DNA from: Pedobacter kyonggii
Lineage (GTDB): Bacteria; Bacteroidota; Bacteroidia; Sphingobacteriales; Sphingobacteriaceae
Length of the DNA: 64,000 nucleotides
Direction of reading: 5' to 3'
Assembly (NCBI RefSeq): GCF_004310665.1
Contig: NZ_SIXF01000023.1
Coordinates: 25,238 to 89,237 of the forward strand
In this document: positions 17,758 through 27,323 of the stretch, one piece after another
Numbering within the stretch: the first letter of the stretch is position 1
Layout: each line of letters begins with the position of its first letter
Position numbers and translations under genes: made by a program
The notes under the pieces: generated by a model
What the model saw: the letters and a program-made list of their open reading frames with translations, nothing else
What the model was told of the DNA's origin: nothing
Database searches by the model: none

Positions 17758-20700
17758 TTACTCTGGCCCGGTAATGGTAATAAAACCTGTGAAACGTGGT
17801 CTGCTCGTTCCAAAATCTACGATATAGTAATAGGTGCCTTCAGCCAGTGGCACTCCATTTAAGGTACCTTCCCAACTGTTGTCATAACCTTTTTTACCAT
17901 AAATAAAACGGCCGGCTTTGTCAAATACCTTTACTTCATTATTTGGATAGAGGTCTATATTATCGATCACCCATTTGTCGTTTATCCCATCACCGTTGGG
18001 CGACATGATATTAGTCGCCTTGATCTTCACCAAATCTTCCGGCACGATTAAGTTAATAGCCTTGCTTTCTGTAAAGCCGCTGGCATGGGTAGCTGTTGCA
18101 AAATTCAATGGCTGAGCCCCACCTATCTGTACCCGGTGGCGTAAGCCATTGGTATCAAAAGTAGCGGTAGCGGTATTTAGTCCATAATTACCACTGCCTA
18201 TCACAGGTAACCAACTGTTTCCATTATATTTTGAAATACCGAAAGGAGATGACGGGGTAAAACCACTGCCTTTCAGGCTTGCAGGAAAGCCGACACGAAA
18301 CGTATAATCTCCTTCTCCGCTTGTACGGATAACATGGTATGACGCATTTACAAACTGGCTCTTGTCTGCAACTACACCGCCATCTGGCAAACCATTAGTT
18401 GTAAGGCCTGTAAGTACACTCATTGTAAATTTGAATACAGCGTCTTTGGGTGGGGTAATGCGTACAGGCAGATAATTTCCGCCGTTTCCTAAAGGAATAT
18501 CTCCCTGAGCAGTTGTTAATCCGGTTATTTTTACTTCTGCAATTTCACCGGAACTTGCTGACGACATGGTGTTGATATAGGAAGTGCTGCTTCCACCTGA
18601 AACACTTGAAACAATAAGCGCTGAAGTTTCCGGAATATTCAGCAGTCCCTTCTGCATATCCAGTTTTCCTATCGTCAGCACCGGGTTCAGTGTAACTCCA
18701 GCGGTTGAATTGATTACCATTTTATTGAGAGCAGCATTTTTAAAAGTATTGGCTGCAACGGTTCTTGCTATCGATGTAGAAGGAGAGGCATTTACAAAAC
18801 CTATAGTGCCATTAGTTGCATCAACTATGCCAGTACCGTTTAGCGTGATAGCGCCTGCAATATTCATTACGGCACCCAGCTTCAGTTTATGGGTATTCCC
18901 AGCTTCAACACCTAGTGCGTTAAAAGTAACATTTCCGCCCATGAAACCGATATTATCAGAACCATTGTTAAAATTTACTGTAAGTGATGAAATGGTATTA
19001 TCATGATCTACAGAGATACAATTAACGGTATCTTCTGCTATCAGGTTGCCACTGACATTCAATATACCTGTAGAAGCTACACCTGTAGAAACCGGAGCGG
19101 TATACACAGATGATCCTCTTTGAAAAAACACATCATTTGCTACACTTAAAGCAACTGTGTTGCTCACTTTCAGAAAGGTCCCTGCTATAACTGTTGGTGC
19201 TTTGGTATAGCCGGTCCCTCCGCTACTAATGCTTACCTGTGTAATACCAACTTTTGCAGAAACAGCTGCCTCTGTACCATTTCCTGTAACAGACATAATT
19301 GGTATGGAAGTGTAGTCAGACCCTGAACTGGTTATAACAATATCTATAATTTTACCACCACTCACTACTGCCGTGGCCGCTGCTCCGCTTCCGCCACCGC
19401 CGCTAAAAGTAATACTGGCAGAAGTATAGCCAGAACCGCGATTATTTATATCTGCACCTGTTACTTTTACTTTTGTGATAGTTGCAACAGCACTGGTAGA
19501 GCCTGCAGCTTGTCCACCGTTAACAAAAGATAGCGCAGGAATACTGCTTAAATTACCTGGCTCTACAATGGTTAATGCTGATACTACATTTGCATTGATC
19601 TGTGCCCTTAAAACAGCTCCATCCCCCTCTCCAACAATCAGGTTATTTAAATTTCTAGTACCTGCTACAACTGCGCTTTGCCCATTTCTTATTAACAAAT
19701 TAGTTGTTAATCCAAGGGCAGTTGTTGCTGGTACCCAATTTCCGTTTGTAAAAACTTCAAACTGTGATGGGCTCCCCATACTGCTACTCAATTGTGTTGT
19801 CCGATAATCACCCGCAGCAGGAACATATTTAAATACATATTCATTAAACAACAATGATCCGTAGCCTAATAATATCGCAGTACCACTTTCTCCTCCATTG
19901 TCTTGCCTTATTTTCTCAACAACCATTTTGGTATATTTAACCGGCTCTCCAGACATCCCCAGTCTGTTTACATAATGATTGTAAACCAGTTCATAAAATG
20001 GAAGAAATTCTCCCCTTTCATCAGGAGAAATTTCAGATCCATAATGATTTGTTGTATAGGGTACGCTATAACCTAAATTATATTTAGCGGTATATTCGGT
20101 TCCTAACAATAACCTGTTTGAATAAAAACCATAAAGATCCGTGTTTTGGTTATACCCTATTTCGCAAGCTTCCGCTAAGCCCCCTATGCCCATTTGGGTA
20201 TGGTTCTGATCGCGGCCGCTTTCAAAACACTGGCCGGTAGTAGGGTAAATGTAATTGTACAATGTTCCATTAGCATTTGGATAATTTCCATTCCCTGGGC
20301 GTGACGTGAAAAAATTGCGTCCTTTGGTGTAAATGGCAGCGTCATTTATAAAAATTCCTATTCCCATCATAGTTTTGGTAATGGCCGTATCCCAATTCCC
20401 CGCCAATCCCAGCTGGAAATCTTTAATAACCGGATAAATAACATCCCTGAACATAGATTCCGCTTGCAGTATATCTGCCGTGCTCCAGCCTGAGTTTGTA
20501 TATCGCAGAATTTCCGCAGCATTAACCAAACCAAAACCAAACCACGCTGCAGCTAACTTGGCACCGTTCCCGCTAAAACCCTGCAAGGTACCTGACCAGG
20601 AGTTCAATATTGTTTTAGCAATAGTTGCATATTGAGGGTTTCCTGTAATTTTCCACAGAATTGCACACCTATAAGCTCTCTGACTTTGGGCAGATAGTGC

Positions 20701-20979
20701 GTTTGACGCATCACTGATGGGTTCTCCAGATTGTCTGCGAACAACGGCATAAACAGCTCCCTGCACATAGTTTAGATCGTTATAGGCAAGCAATTTAGCA
20801 TATGTCGCTGCCCATGGCTGCCGTTCCGTAGTTGCATCTTTCTTTATCCTGTCCAAGCTGGCAGCGTTGAACAATATCCCGGGATGTACAAGTTGCGCTT
20901 GAGCATGTAAAATACCCATCAATAAAAAAACAAAGACCACCAAAGGCACTTTGGCACGTTTAATAAATGTTAATCTCAT
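17758..20979 (-). CDS. Secreted alginate-lyase-domain protein with gliding-motility (CHU_C) T9SS tail
   Basis: A 1073-residue exported protein with signal peptide about 1-29. The alginate-lyase-like alpha/alpha barrel covers about 30-375 (HPGILFNAASLDRIKKD, NHYGSEISPDERGEFLPFYEL). A central region of about 480-620 carries repeats of the type GSGYTSASITFSGGGGSGAA, followed by beta-rich repeats of an adhesin-like kind. The C-terminal CHU_C/type-B secretion domain is about 985-1073 (MSPNGDGINDKWVIDNI, VFDKAGRFIYGKKGYDNSWEG, GTYYYIVDFG). That domain sends it out by type IX secretion, and the PorP/SprF gene follows at 16 bases. The predicted substrate is a uronic-acid polysaccharide. The lyase family number is not assignable by eye. 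Confidence 0.88.
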   Translation of the reverse strand: MRLTFIKRAKVPLVVFVFLLMGILHAQAQLVHPGILFNAASLDRIKKDATTERQPWAATYAKLLAYNDLNYVQGAVYAVVRRQSGEPISDASNALSAQSQRAYRCAILWKITGNPQYATIAKTILNSWSGTLQGFSGNGAKLAAAWFGFGLVNAAEILRYTNSGWSTADILQAESMFRDVIYPVIKDFQLGLAGNWDTAITKTMMGIGIFINDAAIYTKGRNFFTSRPGNGNYPNANGTLYNYIYPTTGQCFESGRDQNHTQMGIGGLAEACEIGYNQNTDLYGFYSNRLLLGTEYTAKYNLGYSVPYTTNHYGSEISPDERGEFLPFYELVYNHYVNRLGMSGEPVKYTKMVVEKIRQDNGGESGTAILLGYGSLLFNEYVFKYVPAAGDYRTTQLSSSMGSPSQFEVFTNGNWVPATTALGLTTNLLIRNGQSAVVAGTRNLNNLIVGEGDGAVLRAQINANVVSALTIVEPGNLSSIPALSFVNGGQAAGSTSAVATITKVKVTGADINNRGSGYTSASITFSGGGGSGAAATAVVSGGKIIDIVITSSGSDYTSIPIMSVTGNGTEAAVSAKVGITQVSISSGGTGYTKAPTVIAGTFLKVSNTVALSVANDVFFQRGSSVYTAPVSTGVASTGILNVSGNLIAEDTVNCISVDHDNTISSLTVNFNNGSDNIGFMGGNVTFNALGVEAGNTHKLKLGAVMNIAGAITLNGTGIVDATNGTIGFVNASPSTSIARTVAANTFKNAALNKMVINSTAGVTLNPVLTIGKLDMQKGLLNIPETSALIVSSVSGGSSTSYINTMSSASSGEIAEVKITGLTTAQGDIPLGNGGNYLPVRITPPKDAVFKFTMSVLTGLTTNGLPDGGVVADKSQFVNASYHVIRTSGEGDYTFRVGFPASLKGSGFTPSSPFGISKYNGNSWLPVIGSGNYGLNTATATFDTNGLRHRVQIGGAQPLNFATATHASGFTESKAINLIVPEDLVKIKATNIMSPNGDGINDKWVIDNIDLYPNNEVKVFDKAGRFIYGKKGYDNSWEGTLNGVPLAEGTYYYIVDFGTSRPRFTGFITITGPE

Positions 20980-21010
20980 AATTGGTTATATTTGGTTATA
21001 GTCTGAATCT

Positions 21011-22852
21011 TTACCTCTCCACCAACTCCTTTACCGTATCTCCATAATAATCCACCTTATCTGCTTTCATTTTCGACAATTGATACCATCTTTTGAAGGT
21101 GTTCACAAACACAATGAACATCAGCACCATGGCTATGCAGGCCAGGAAAGCCAGTAAATATTGGCCTTTGGGCATGTACATATTCACTACCTGCTCGTAA
21201 CCTGCCCAGAAGGTGATGAGCGCCATGAATACCCCAGGTATAGCAGCACAAAGGGCATACTTCTTCCTGTTCATACGGATGAGCATGGTGGTACAAACAA
21301 TCAGGCCACAGGCTGCCAGTAATTGGTTGCTGATCCCAAACAACGGCCAGATACTACTTACGTTCCCTGTATACACCAGGTAACCCCAGGAAAAGGTGAA
21401 CAGCAAACTGCTGATGATGATCCCCGGTATCCAGTTCTTATCTTTGAACCTGGGAATTACCCTTCCTATCATCTCCTGTAAGAAAAATCTACCTACCCGT
21501 GTGCCTGCATCAATTGCTGTCAGTATAAATACCGCTTCAAACATGATTGCAAAATTGTACCAATAGGCCATCACATCATCCATATAAGGTATTTTATTAA
21601 ATATATGCGCCATACCCACTGCAAGGGATACTGCCCCTCCGGTCCTTCCCTGTAGCTCTACCCCAATCTTTTCACTAAAATGGGCCAAGTCTACTGCCTT
21701 TAAATCTGGATTTTGCGCAATAAAGCTTTCGTACATCTCTTTGGGGGTATTGATGGCGAAATAATCTCCAGGCACTAACGTACAGGCTGCTATCAAGGCC
21801 ATCAATGCTACAAAGCCTTCTACCAGCATGGCTCCGTAGCCTACAAACAGGATTTCCTTTTCATTGGTCAGCATTTTTGGAGTTGTTCCTGTGGCAATAA
21901 TGGCATGAAAACCAGAGATTGCTCCACAGGCGATTACGATAAAAATAAAAGGCAATACAGGACCACCAATAACCGGACCGCCACCGCTCACGAATTGGGT
22001 AAGTGCAGGCATTTGCAGTGTTGGATGTACAAATATCACTCCTATTGTTAACATAAGGATAGTTCCTATCTTTAAATAGGTAGATAGGTAATCTCTTGGA
22101 ACTAATAATAGCCAAACAGGTAATACAGATGCTAAAAAGCCATATACTGTTATTGCTATGGATATGGTTTCTATCTTCCAGTGAAAAACATTACTAATAG
22201 TAGGAATCTGCATCAGCTCATGACCTCCCACTATAGCGGCAATCAGCATGATTCCCCCGAAAATACTTGCCAAGGTAATGCTGTCTTTCCGGTAGCGCAT
22301 GATTAAGCCCATGATCACGGCAATGGGCATGGTTGCAATTACAGTAAACAACGACCAGGAAGCTTCGTGCATAGCGCTGATACAAGCTAAAGAAAGGCCC
22401 GCCAGGGTAAGGATAAGGATAAAAAGGATGGCTATTCCTGCGATTAAACCGGTACCTGTACCGATCTCTTTTCCTGCTATGGTAGCCAGGCTTTCTCCTT
22501 TATGTCTTACTGATGCAAAGAGCACCACCATATCATGCACCCCGCCACCCAGTACGCAGCCTATTAAAATCCATAGTGTTCCCGGCAGGTAACCAAACTG
22601 AGCTGCCAGCACCGGGCCTACCAAAGGTCCAGCGGCTGCTATAGCTGCAAAATGATGGCCAAACAGTACATTCCTGTTGGTGGCCACATAATCTTTTCCA
22701 TCTGAAAATTCTATTGCAGGGGTTACGTTTGCTGCATTTAGCTTTAATACTTTATTGGCTAGGAAAATCCCATAAAACCGATAAGCAATAGCAAATACCA
22801 ATAAGGCGATAAAAACTAAAGTGAGGGCATTAACCCCATTTAAAAAATCCAT
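21011..22852 (-). CDS. cstA: CstA family carbon-starvation / pyruvate carrier
   Basis: A 613-residue polytopic inner-membrane protein with more than a dozen hydrophobic spans. CstA signatures are NRNVLFGHHFAAIAAAGPLVGPVLAAQFGYLPGTLWILIG near the N-terminus and GAISGFHAIIATGTTPKML mid-protein. E. coli CstA and BtsT of this family move pyruvate, and peptide uptake was proposed earlier. Here the gene sits inside a polysaccharide-utilisation run, 34 bases from the heparinase II/III gene and 31 bases before the lyase/T9SS gene. The location suggests uptake of a small acid released during glycan breakdown. That link is inference. Confidence 0.92.
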   Translation of the reverse strand: MDFLNGVNALTLVFIALLVFAIAYRFYGIFLANKVLKLNAANVTPAIEFSDGKDYVATNRNVLFGHHFAAIAAAGPLVGPVLAAQFGYLPGTLWILIGCVLGGGVHDMVVLFASVRHKGESLATIAGKEIGTGTGLIAGIAILFILILTLAGLSLACISAMHEASWSLFTVIATMPIAVIMGLIMRYRKDSITLASIFGGIMLIAAIVGGHELMQIPTISNVFHWKIETISIAITVYGFLASVLPVWLLLVPRDYLSTYLKIGTILMLTIGVIFVHPTLQMPALTQFVSGGGPVIGGPVLPFIFIVIACGAISGFHAIIATGTTPKMLTNEKEILFVGYGAMLVEGFVALMALIAACTLVPGDYFAINTPKEMYESFIAQNPDLKAVDLAHFSEKIGVELQGRTGGAVSLAVGMAHIFNKIPYMDDVMAYWYNFAIMFEAVFILTAIDAGTRVGRFFLQEMIGRVIPRFKDKNWIPGIIISSLLFTFSWGYLVYTGNVSSIWPLFGISNQLLAACGLIVCTTMLIRMNRKKYALCAAIPGVFMALITFWAGYEQVVNMYMPKGQYLLAFLACIAMVLMFIVFVNTFKRWYQLSKMKADKVDYYGDTVKELVER

Positions 22853-22886
22853 AGTGCTGTAAAATTTTCTGTCTTTTTTTAGAATG

Positions 22887-24836
22887 TTAGTTTTGCGGCC
22901 TATAGGTAATTACAATTTGACCTTCGGATACTGGTTTTGAAACAGAAATACCAATACGTGTATAAGGCGTACCACCTTCTGATATTTCCTCTGATTTTAG
23001 CAATAGTTTGTTACCCGCAGAAGAAAAGGTAACTAACATTTTTTCGTTTGCTCTTGTCAGCAACAATGTATTATCGGAAATCTGCTTCCATTTGGAACGA
23101 GTAGAAATCACAGTTTCAAACTCCTGAGGATTAGCATATGCAAAAGAATCCGTAAATGTTATACTGCCGACATCTGATCTATCGTAATCCATAGTACGCT
23201 CAAGCTTCTTTAATCCTGGCACATTATATGCCGACGCAATGTCTAATGTGATATTATCTTTTTCCTTCGTAAAATCCGTACGGACAGTTTTTGCCTCGGC
23301 TAGTTTACCCGGACGCTGTTGGCTACCCGCAACCAGCGGAACAGGATGACCATACGACCCTACTGTTTTATAAGTATAACGGTATTTAGGATCGAAAATA
23401 TTGCTTGCATAAGGAATTACCCCAGGATCGCCAGCCATTATTTGATTTCCCTGTACAATTGTATACGAACCGATATCGTTATGATTATGAGATTCGTTGT
23501 TATTGCCGCCTTTAAGCGCCACACCTATATTAGCTGAAGCGCCTGGTAGAGGCCTGCAAACCAGCACACCTGTTTGCTCAAAAAGAGAGCGGATATTTGC
23601 TCCTTCTTTCTGCATATTCTTTTTAGGCATCGATTTGGATGAAGAATTTGGAAAAGCCATCATCACACTCTTACGATTGTCACTGGTTCCACTTTCGTTT
23701 GTAAGTGTGTCATATCGGGCTATGCCTAGCCCTAAGCTCCTGTTGAGATAAATCATCATCGCCTCATCAGGCGTAGCTCCTTCCCTACAATCTGAAATGG
23801 CCGGGTATACTCCATTTATAACCTCAATATTCGGCGCATAACGGGCAATCTTCTGAACTTTTGGGTCGTTAAAAAGATCAATATTTCCTCCCGTAGCCTG
23901 CCAAATACCTTCACGCAACAAGATATAATGGCCGAATCCATAGTTGTAATAAGTTACCCCTTCCACACAATATCCATCATCATTAAATCCGGCTAATCCA
24001 TTCCGGGAATAATATTCTCCAATGTATGTAAATACAGCTCGCTCATGTTTATCTTCGATTACAGTTAGTGCTGCGCCCACCAATCCAGCCAAACAAACAT
24101 GGTTCCAGTTGTTGTCTGCAGTTAGAAAATGGTTTTCTTTATCATTATTTTGTGTTTTAAATTTGTGATGTATGGGATTGAATATTCTTGTATATAAGGC
24201 ATCTATGGCCTCTTTTCGTAATTTTGGACTGATCTTATTTCCCATCATATAAAGTGTTTGTGCAATGGTATGTGCATATAATGAAGAAGTCAGTTCTACT
24301 GAATACGCTAGTCCATTATAATTCTTAAAATCATGATCGCTGCGGGGCGATACCCAGGATTTTTGGTTAATAATATCACGCAAGCCATCTTCCACCATCC
24401 GGGTATACTTCCCTTCGTTTTGCAAGCATTCGGCCCAGGTTACTTTTGCCAAGCCTTCTGCCCTTTTTCGCATCATTGTCAAACCTGCGTTTGAAGAAGA
24501 GGCACTACCGTTTGAGAGAGAGAAATAATCGTCCTTGCTAAAAGCGGGGAAACTATAATCTTTCATCCCCCGTAAAAACCGATCATAATTACCTGATTTT
24601 AAGAGGTTGTCCCAAACTTTACGTTCATGATAAGGCTTCCCGAAACCTGATGGTTTATCCGACAGCATTTTTTCAATCTCCCGGACGCGTTTTTCATCAA
24701 TAGGTTTGAGCGGAAAAGGCCCCGTTTGAGCAATTGATGCTGAAATCTTTAAAGTTAAAAGACCGGTAATAACAATAATTTTAGCCGTTAGCAACAAGTG
24801 CGTATAATAAGCTGGTTTAAAATGTACTTTTTTCAT
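22887..24836 (-). CDS. Heparinase II/III-like polysaccharide lyase
   Basis: A 649-residue exported enzyme (signal peptide about 1-36) with an N-terminal alpha/alpha toroid (about 40-390) and a C-terminal beta-sandwich (about 400-645). The toroid has conserved stretches NNWNHVCLAGLVGAALTV and GVTYYNYGFGHYILL. The heparinase II/III-like domain starts with the sequence NNNESHNHNDIGSYTI, whose His-Asn-His-Asn-Asp is the family hallmark. Tyr and His of YYNYGFGHY and the HNH region are candidates for catalysis. It should cleave uronate linkages by beta-elimination, making unsaturated ends for the GH88 enzyme upstream. The spacing to its upstream neighbour is 11 bases. The exact lyase family and glycan are uncertain. 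Confidence 0.88.
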   Translation of the reverse strand: MKKVHFKPAYYTHLLLTAKIIVITGLLTLKISASIAQTGPFPLKPIDEKRVREIEKMLSDKPSGFGKPYHERKVWDNLLKSGNYDRFLRGMKDYSFPAFSKDDYFSLSNGSASSSNAGLTMMRKRAEGLAKVTWAECLQNEGKYTRMVEDGLRDIINQKSWVSPRSDHDFKNYNGLAYSVELTSSLYAHTIAQTLYMMGNKISPKLRKEAIDALYTRIFNPIHHKFKTQNNDKENHFLTADNNWNHVCLAGLVGAALTVIEDKHERAVFTYIGEYYSRNGLAGFNDDGYCVEGVTYYNYGFGHYILLREGIWQATGGNIDLFNDPKVQKIARYAPNIEVINGVYPAISDCREGATPDEAMMIYLNRSLGLGIARYDTLTNESGTSDNRKSVMMAFPNSSSKSMPKKNMQKEGANIRSLFEQTGVLVCRPLPGASANIGVALKGGNNNESHNHNDIGSYTIVQGNQIMAGDPGVIPYASNIFDPKYRYTYKTVGSYGHPVPLVAGSQQRPGKLAEAKTVRTDFTKEKDNITLDIASAYNVPGLKKLERTMDYDRSDVGSITFTDSFAYANPQEFETVISTRSKWKQISDNTLLLTRANEKMLVTFSSAGNKLLLKSEEISEGGTPYTRIGISVSKPVSEGQIVITYRPQN

Positions 24837-24847
24837 TTCTTTTACGG

Positions 24848-26125
24848 TTAAGCCTTTAAAGATTCTCCTAAAATCTTCATTGTATCCCTTTGGTATTGAG
24901 CTACCAGTTTCTGGGCTTTCTTTACTTTTTCTTTTGAGGCTGTAGGGTTTTTCACCATGTTAAGCACAGTAGGGACAATTCTTTCTACATCTTCTTTTGT
25001 ATCCATATCGAACAGCCACTCTTTTAACCCAATGTCTTGCCACATATATCCTTTTGATGTTTGCTCGGTAAAGCGACAAACGATAGCTGGTACACCCAGG
25101 GCTATACACATTATTGGTGAATGCATTTCAAGTCCGAATAATCCTGCAGAACGGGCGTATGTACTCACCGCTTCGTCTGTAAGCCAATAACTATCGCGCC
25201 AAATAACGCGGGTTTTAACATCCTCTGGCAGGGCATCATACAGCATTTCTTTGCCTATACGGATTTGAGTTTCATTTTCCGGAACAATTAACACCTTAAG
25301 ATCTGTTTGTCTCACCACTTCGATAATGGCCTGCCTAATGGGCAGATTATCATGTTCTTTCATTTTTTCGTTCCTCGCGTGTTTTTCCTGGTTAACGGGC
25401 AATTGCTTTGATGGAATCTCCCACCATGGAGAAAATCGAAGTTGTGGAATAACGCAAACAAATTTTCCTGTTTCGAGACCATGAGCTTCTAAGAATACAT
25501 CTGCTGCTTTATCGTTTCTAACATCGACGGCAAATGCGCCGTCCGGGCAAAAACCCATAATCTTGCAGCGTGCACCATGCTTTTTAGCAAATTCCAGAGA
25601 TACCGAATCCCTGAAATAAGTGAAAGCAGCATGATTAAAAAGTTCCATATCTAATGGATTGAATGTTGCATCTTCGGCTTGGAATCCGTAATTCCCAGGG
25701 AAGGTAATCCCATATATACCATAAGGTTTGCCTGTCTTTTCTTTCCATAACTTAAGTTCATGCCTCCCCACCAAAGACGGACCTGAACCATGTAAAAAAA
25801 AATCGCATTCGCTTATTGCTTTCTGCTTGTCCTCGGCTGTTTTAATAATTTTTAACTTAGGAAATCTAGCCAAAAGCATCTCCTCTACGCCTGATTTAAC
25901 AGAATCTGGCCAAAGGCGAACTTGCACATGCGGTAAGTATTTTTCAATCAAAGCCAAAACACCAGGCGTATGACCGATATCTCCAATATTTTCAACCTGC
26001 CAGGATGAACGTAGGAGTAAGTTTTTTTTGCTCTTGCCAGCGTGTGCCAATGCCGGAACACTGGCTAAATATCCTGCCAATAGGAGACTGTGCTTAAGGA
26101 AATCCTTTCTAGAAATGTGTGTCAT
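24848..26125 (-). CDS. Exported polysaccharide pyruvyl-transferase-like protein
   Basis: A 425-residue protein of the polysaccharide pyruvyl transferase family. Visible marks are ENIGDIGHTPGVLALI, CDFFLHGSGPSLVGRHELKLW, FTYFRDSVSLEFAKKHG and a C-terminal MHSPIMCIALGVPAIVCRF. The N-terminus looks like a Tat-type export signal with a variant arginine pair (ISRKDFLKHSLLLAGYLASVPA). Classical members add pyruvate ketals using PEP in the cytoplasm. A secreted one in a degradative operon is odd and may instead act on, or bind, pyruvylated sugars. It is flanked by a lyase and GH88. The fold is clear but the reaction is unknown. Confidence 0.82.
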   Translation of the reverse strand: MTHISRKDFLKHSLLLAGYLASVPALAHAGKSKKNLLLRSSWQVENIGDIGHTPGVLALIEKYLPHVQVRLWPDSVKSGVEEMLLARFPKLKIIKTAEDKQKAISECDFFLHGSGPSLVGRHELKLWKEKTGKPYGIYGITFPGNYGFQAEDATFNPLDMELFNHAAFTYFRDSVSLEFAKKHGARCKIMGFCPDGAFAVDVRNDKAADVFLEAHGLETGKFVCVIPQLRFSPWWEIPSKQLPVNQEKHARNEKMKEHDNLPIRQAIIEVVRQTDLKVLIVPENETQIRIGKEMLYDALPEDVKTRVIWRDSYWLTDEAVSTYARSAGLFGLEMHSPIMCIALGVPAIVCRFTEQTSKGYMWQDIGLKEWLFDMDTKEDVERIVPTVLNMVKNPTASKEKVKKAQKLVAQYQRDTMKILGESLKA

Positions 26126-26158
26126 ATTAAATTCTTATTATTGGAAAGCGTGCGCTAA

Positions 26159-27322
26159 TTATATTTTAATCCGGCTGTATCTTAACAAAGCCTCCAGGTA
26201 ATAATAATCTGCGTAAATAATGGGTGTGTTTACTTCTGATTGATAAGGCTTTGAACCAACCGAGTGTTTGAGCAGGAAATTGTTGTTTTCTCCTAAATTT
26301 GCAGTATATACTTTGCCCGAAAGACTCCTCAATATATCTTCCGCCAGTCTGAAGTGCGCCTTATCTTTTGTATAAGTATACAATTCCAATAAAGCAGAAG
26401 CCGTAATGGCCGCTGCTGATGCATCTCGTTCTTCATTCGGTATATTTGGCGCGTTAAAATCCCAATACGGAATTTTATCCGATGGAAGGTTCGGATGATT
26501 GGCTATAAACTTTGCAATATTTATAGCTTGATTAAGATATTTCTTATTTCCGGTTTCCCTATACATCATGGTATAACCGTAAACAGCCCATGCCTGCCCT
26601 CTGGCCCATGCAGACTCATCTGCAGCTCCCTGATTGGTTTTCCTGGCAAGTACTTTCCCTGTAGTATCATAACAAACTACATGGTAACTGCTATAATCTT
26701 TTCTGAAATGGTTTTTAAGGGTATTGTCTGCATGTGTAGTACTTAGATCATAAAATTTGCTGTTTCCTGATGCTCTCGCAGCCCATAATAAGAACTCCAG
26801 ATTCATCATATTGTCTATAATCACTGGATAGTCATACCCCTTAAACTCCTCCCAGGACTTAATCAGTCCAATTTTAGGATTGAAACGCGTAGCCAGCGAT
26901 TCTGCTCCAATAAGCATAATGTCCTTATATTTCTCATTTTTGGTTAAACGATAGCCATTTCCGAAAGAACAATACAGCATAAACCCTAAATCGTGGGTGG
27001 TCTTATTGTACTTTTCTTTTTCTACAGCCATGGTCCATTTATCTGCAGCTTCTTTCCATTTATTGTCCTGAGTATATTCATAGAGATACCACAAGGACCC
27101 GCCGAAGAAACCACTGCACCACCAATCTGATGTTCGGGTATCCAGGATTCCCTCTTTCTTTACAGATTGAGGAAATCTGGTGAGGTCTTTATTCGCTTTC
27201 AGCATCAATTCATATTGTGCTTTGGCAAATTCCATTTCTTTATGTACATCAACCTTAGGTTGTGCCGGTAAACTGAGTGTCGTTATTAAAAGCGTAATCG
27301 CTAAAAAAATAGTCTTCATCAT
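26159..27322 (-). CDS. GH88 unsaturated glucuronyl hydrolase
   Basis: A 387-residue exported glycoside hydrolase family 88/105-type enzyme (signal peptide about 1-20) with an (alpha/alpha)6 barrel. Marks are DTRTSDWWCSGFFGGSLWYLYE, HDLGFMLYCSFGNGYRLT, VIIDNMMNLEFLLWAA (the Asp is a catalytic candidate), and ESAWARGQAWAVYGYTMMYRETG. These enzymes hydrate the 4,5-unsaturated uronic acid left by polysaccharide lyases, which suits the lyases of the same operon. It starts one base after the DUF5017 gene ends, so the two are tightly coupled. Its presence supports a uronate-containing substrate. Confidence 0.92.
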   Translation of the reverse strand: MMKTIFLAITLLITTLSLPAQPKVDVHKEMEFAKAQYELMLKANKDLTRFPQSVKKEGILDTRTSDWWCSGFFGGSLWYLYEYTQDNKWKEAADKWTMAVEKEKYNKTTHDLGFMLYCSFGNGYRLTKNEKYKDIMLIGAESLATRFNPKIGLIKSWEEFKGYDYPVIIDNMMNLEFLLWAARASGNSKFYDLSTTHADNTLKNHFRKDYSSYHVVCYDTTGKVLARKTNQGAADESAWARGQAWAVYGYTMMYRETGNKKYLNQAINIAKFIANHPNLPSDKIPYWDFNAPNIPNEERDASAAAITASALLELYTYTKDKAHFRLAEDILRSLSGKVYTANLGENNNFLLKHSVGSKPYQSEVNTPIIYADYYYLEALLRYSRIKI

Positions 27323-27323
27323 C

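Noticed and set aside
17742-17813. Longer N-terminus for PorP
   Set aside because: It overlaps the preceding gene and precedes a complete signal peptide that starts at 17741.
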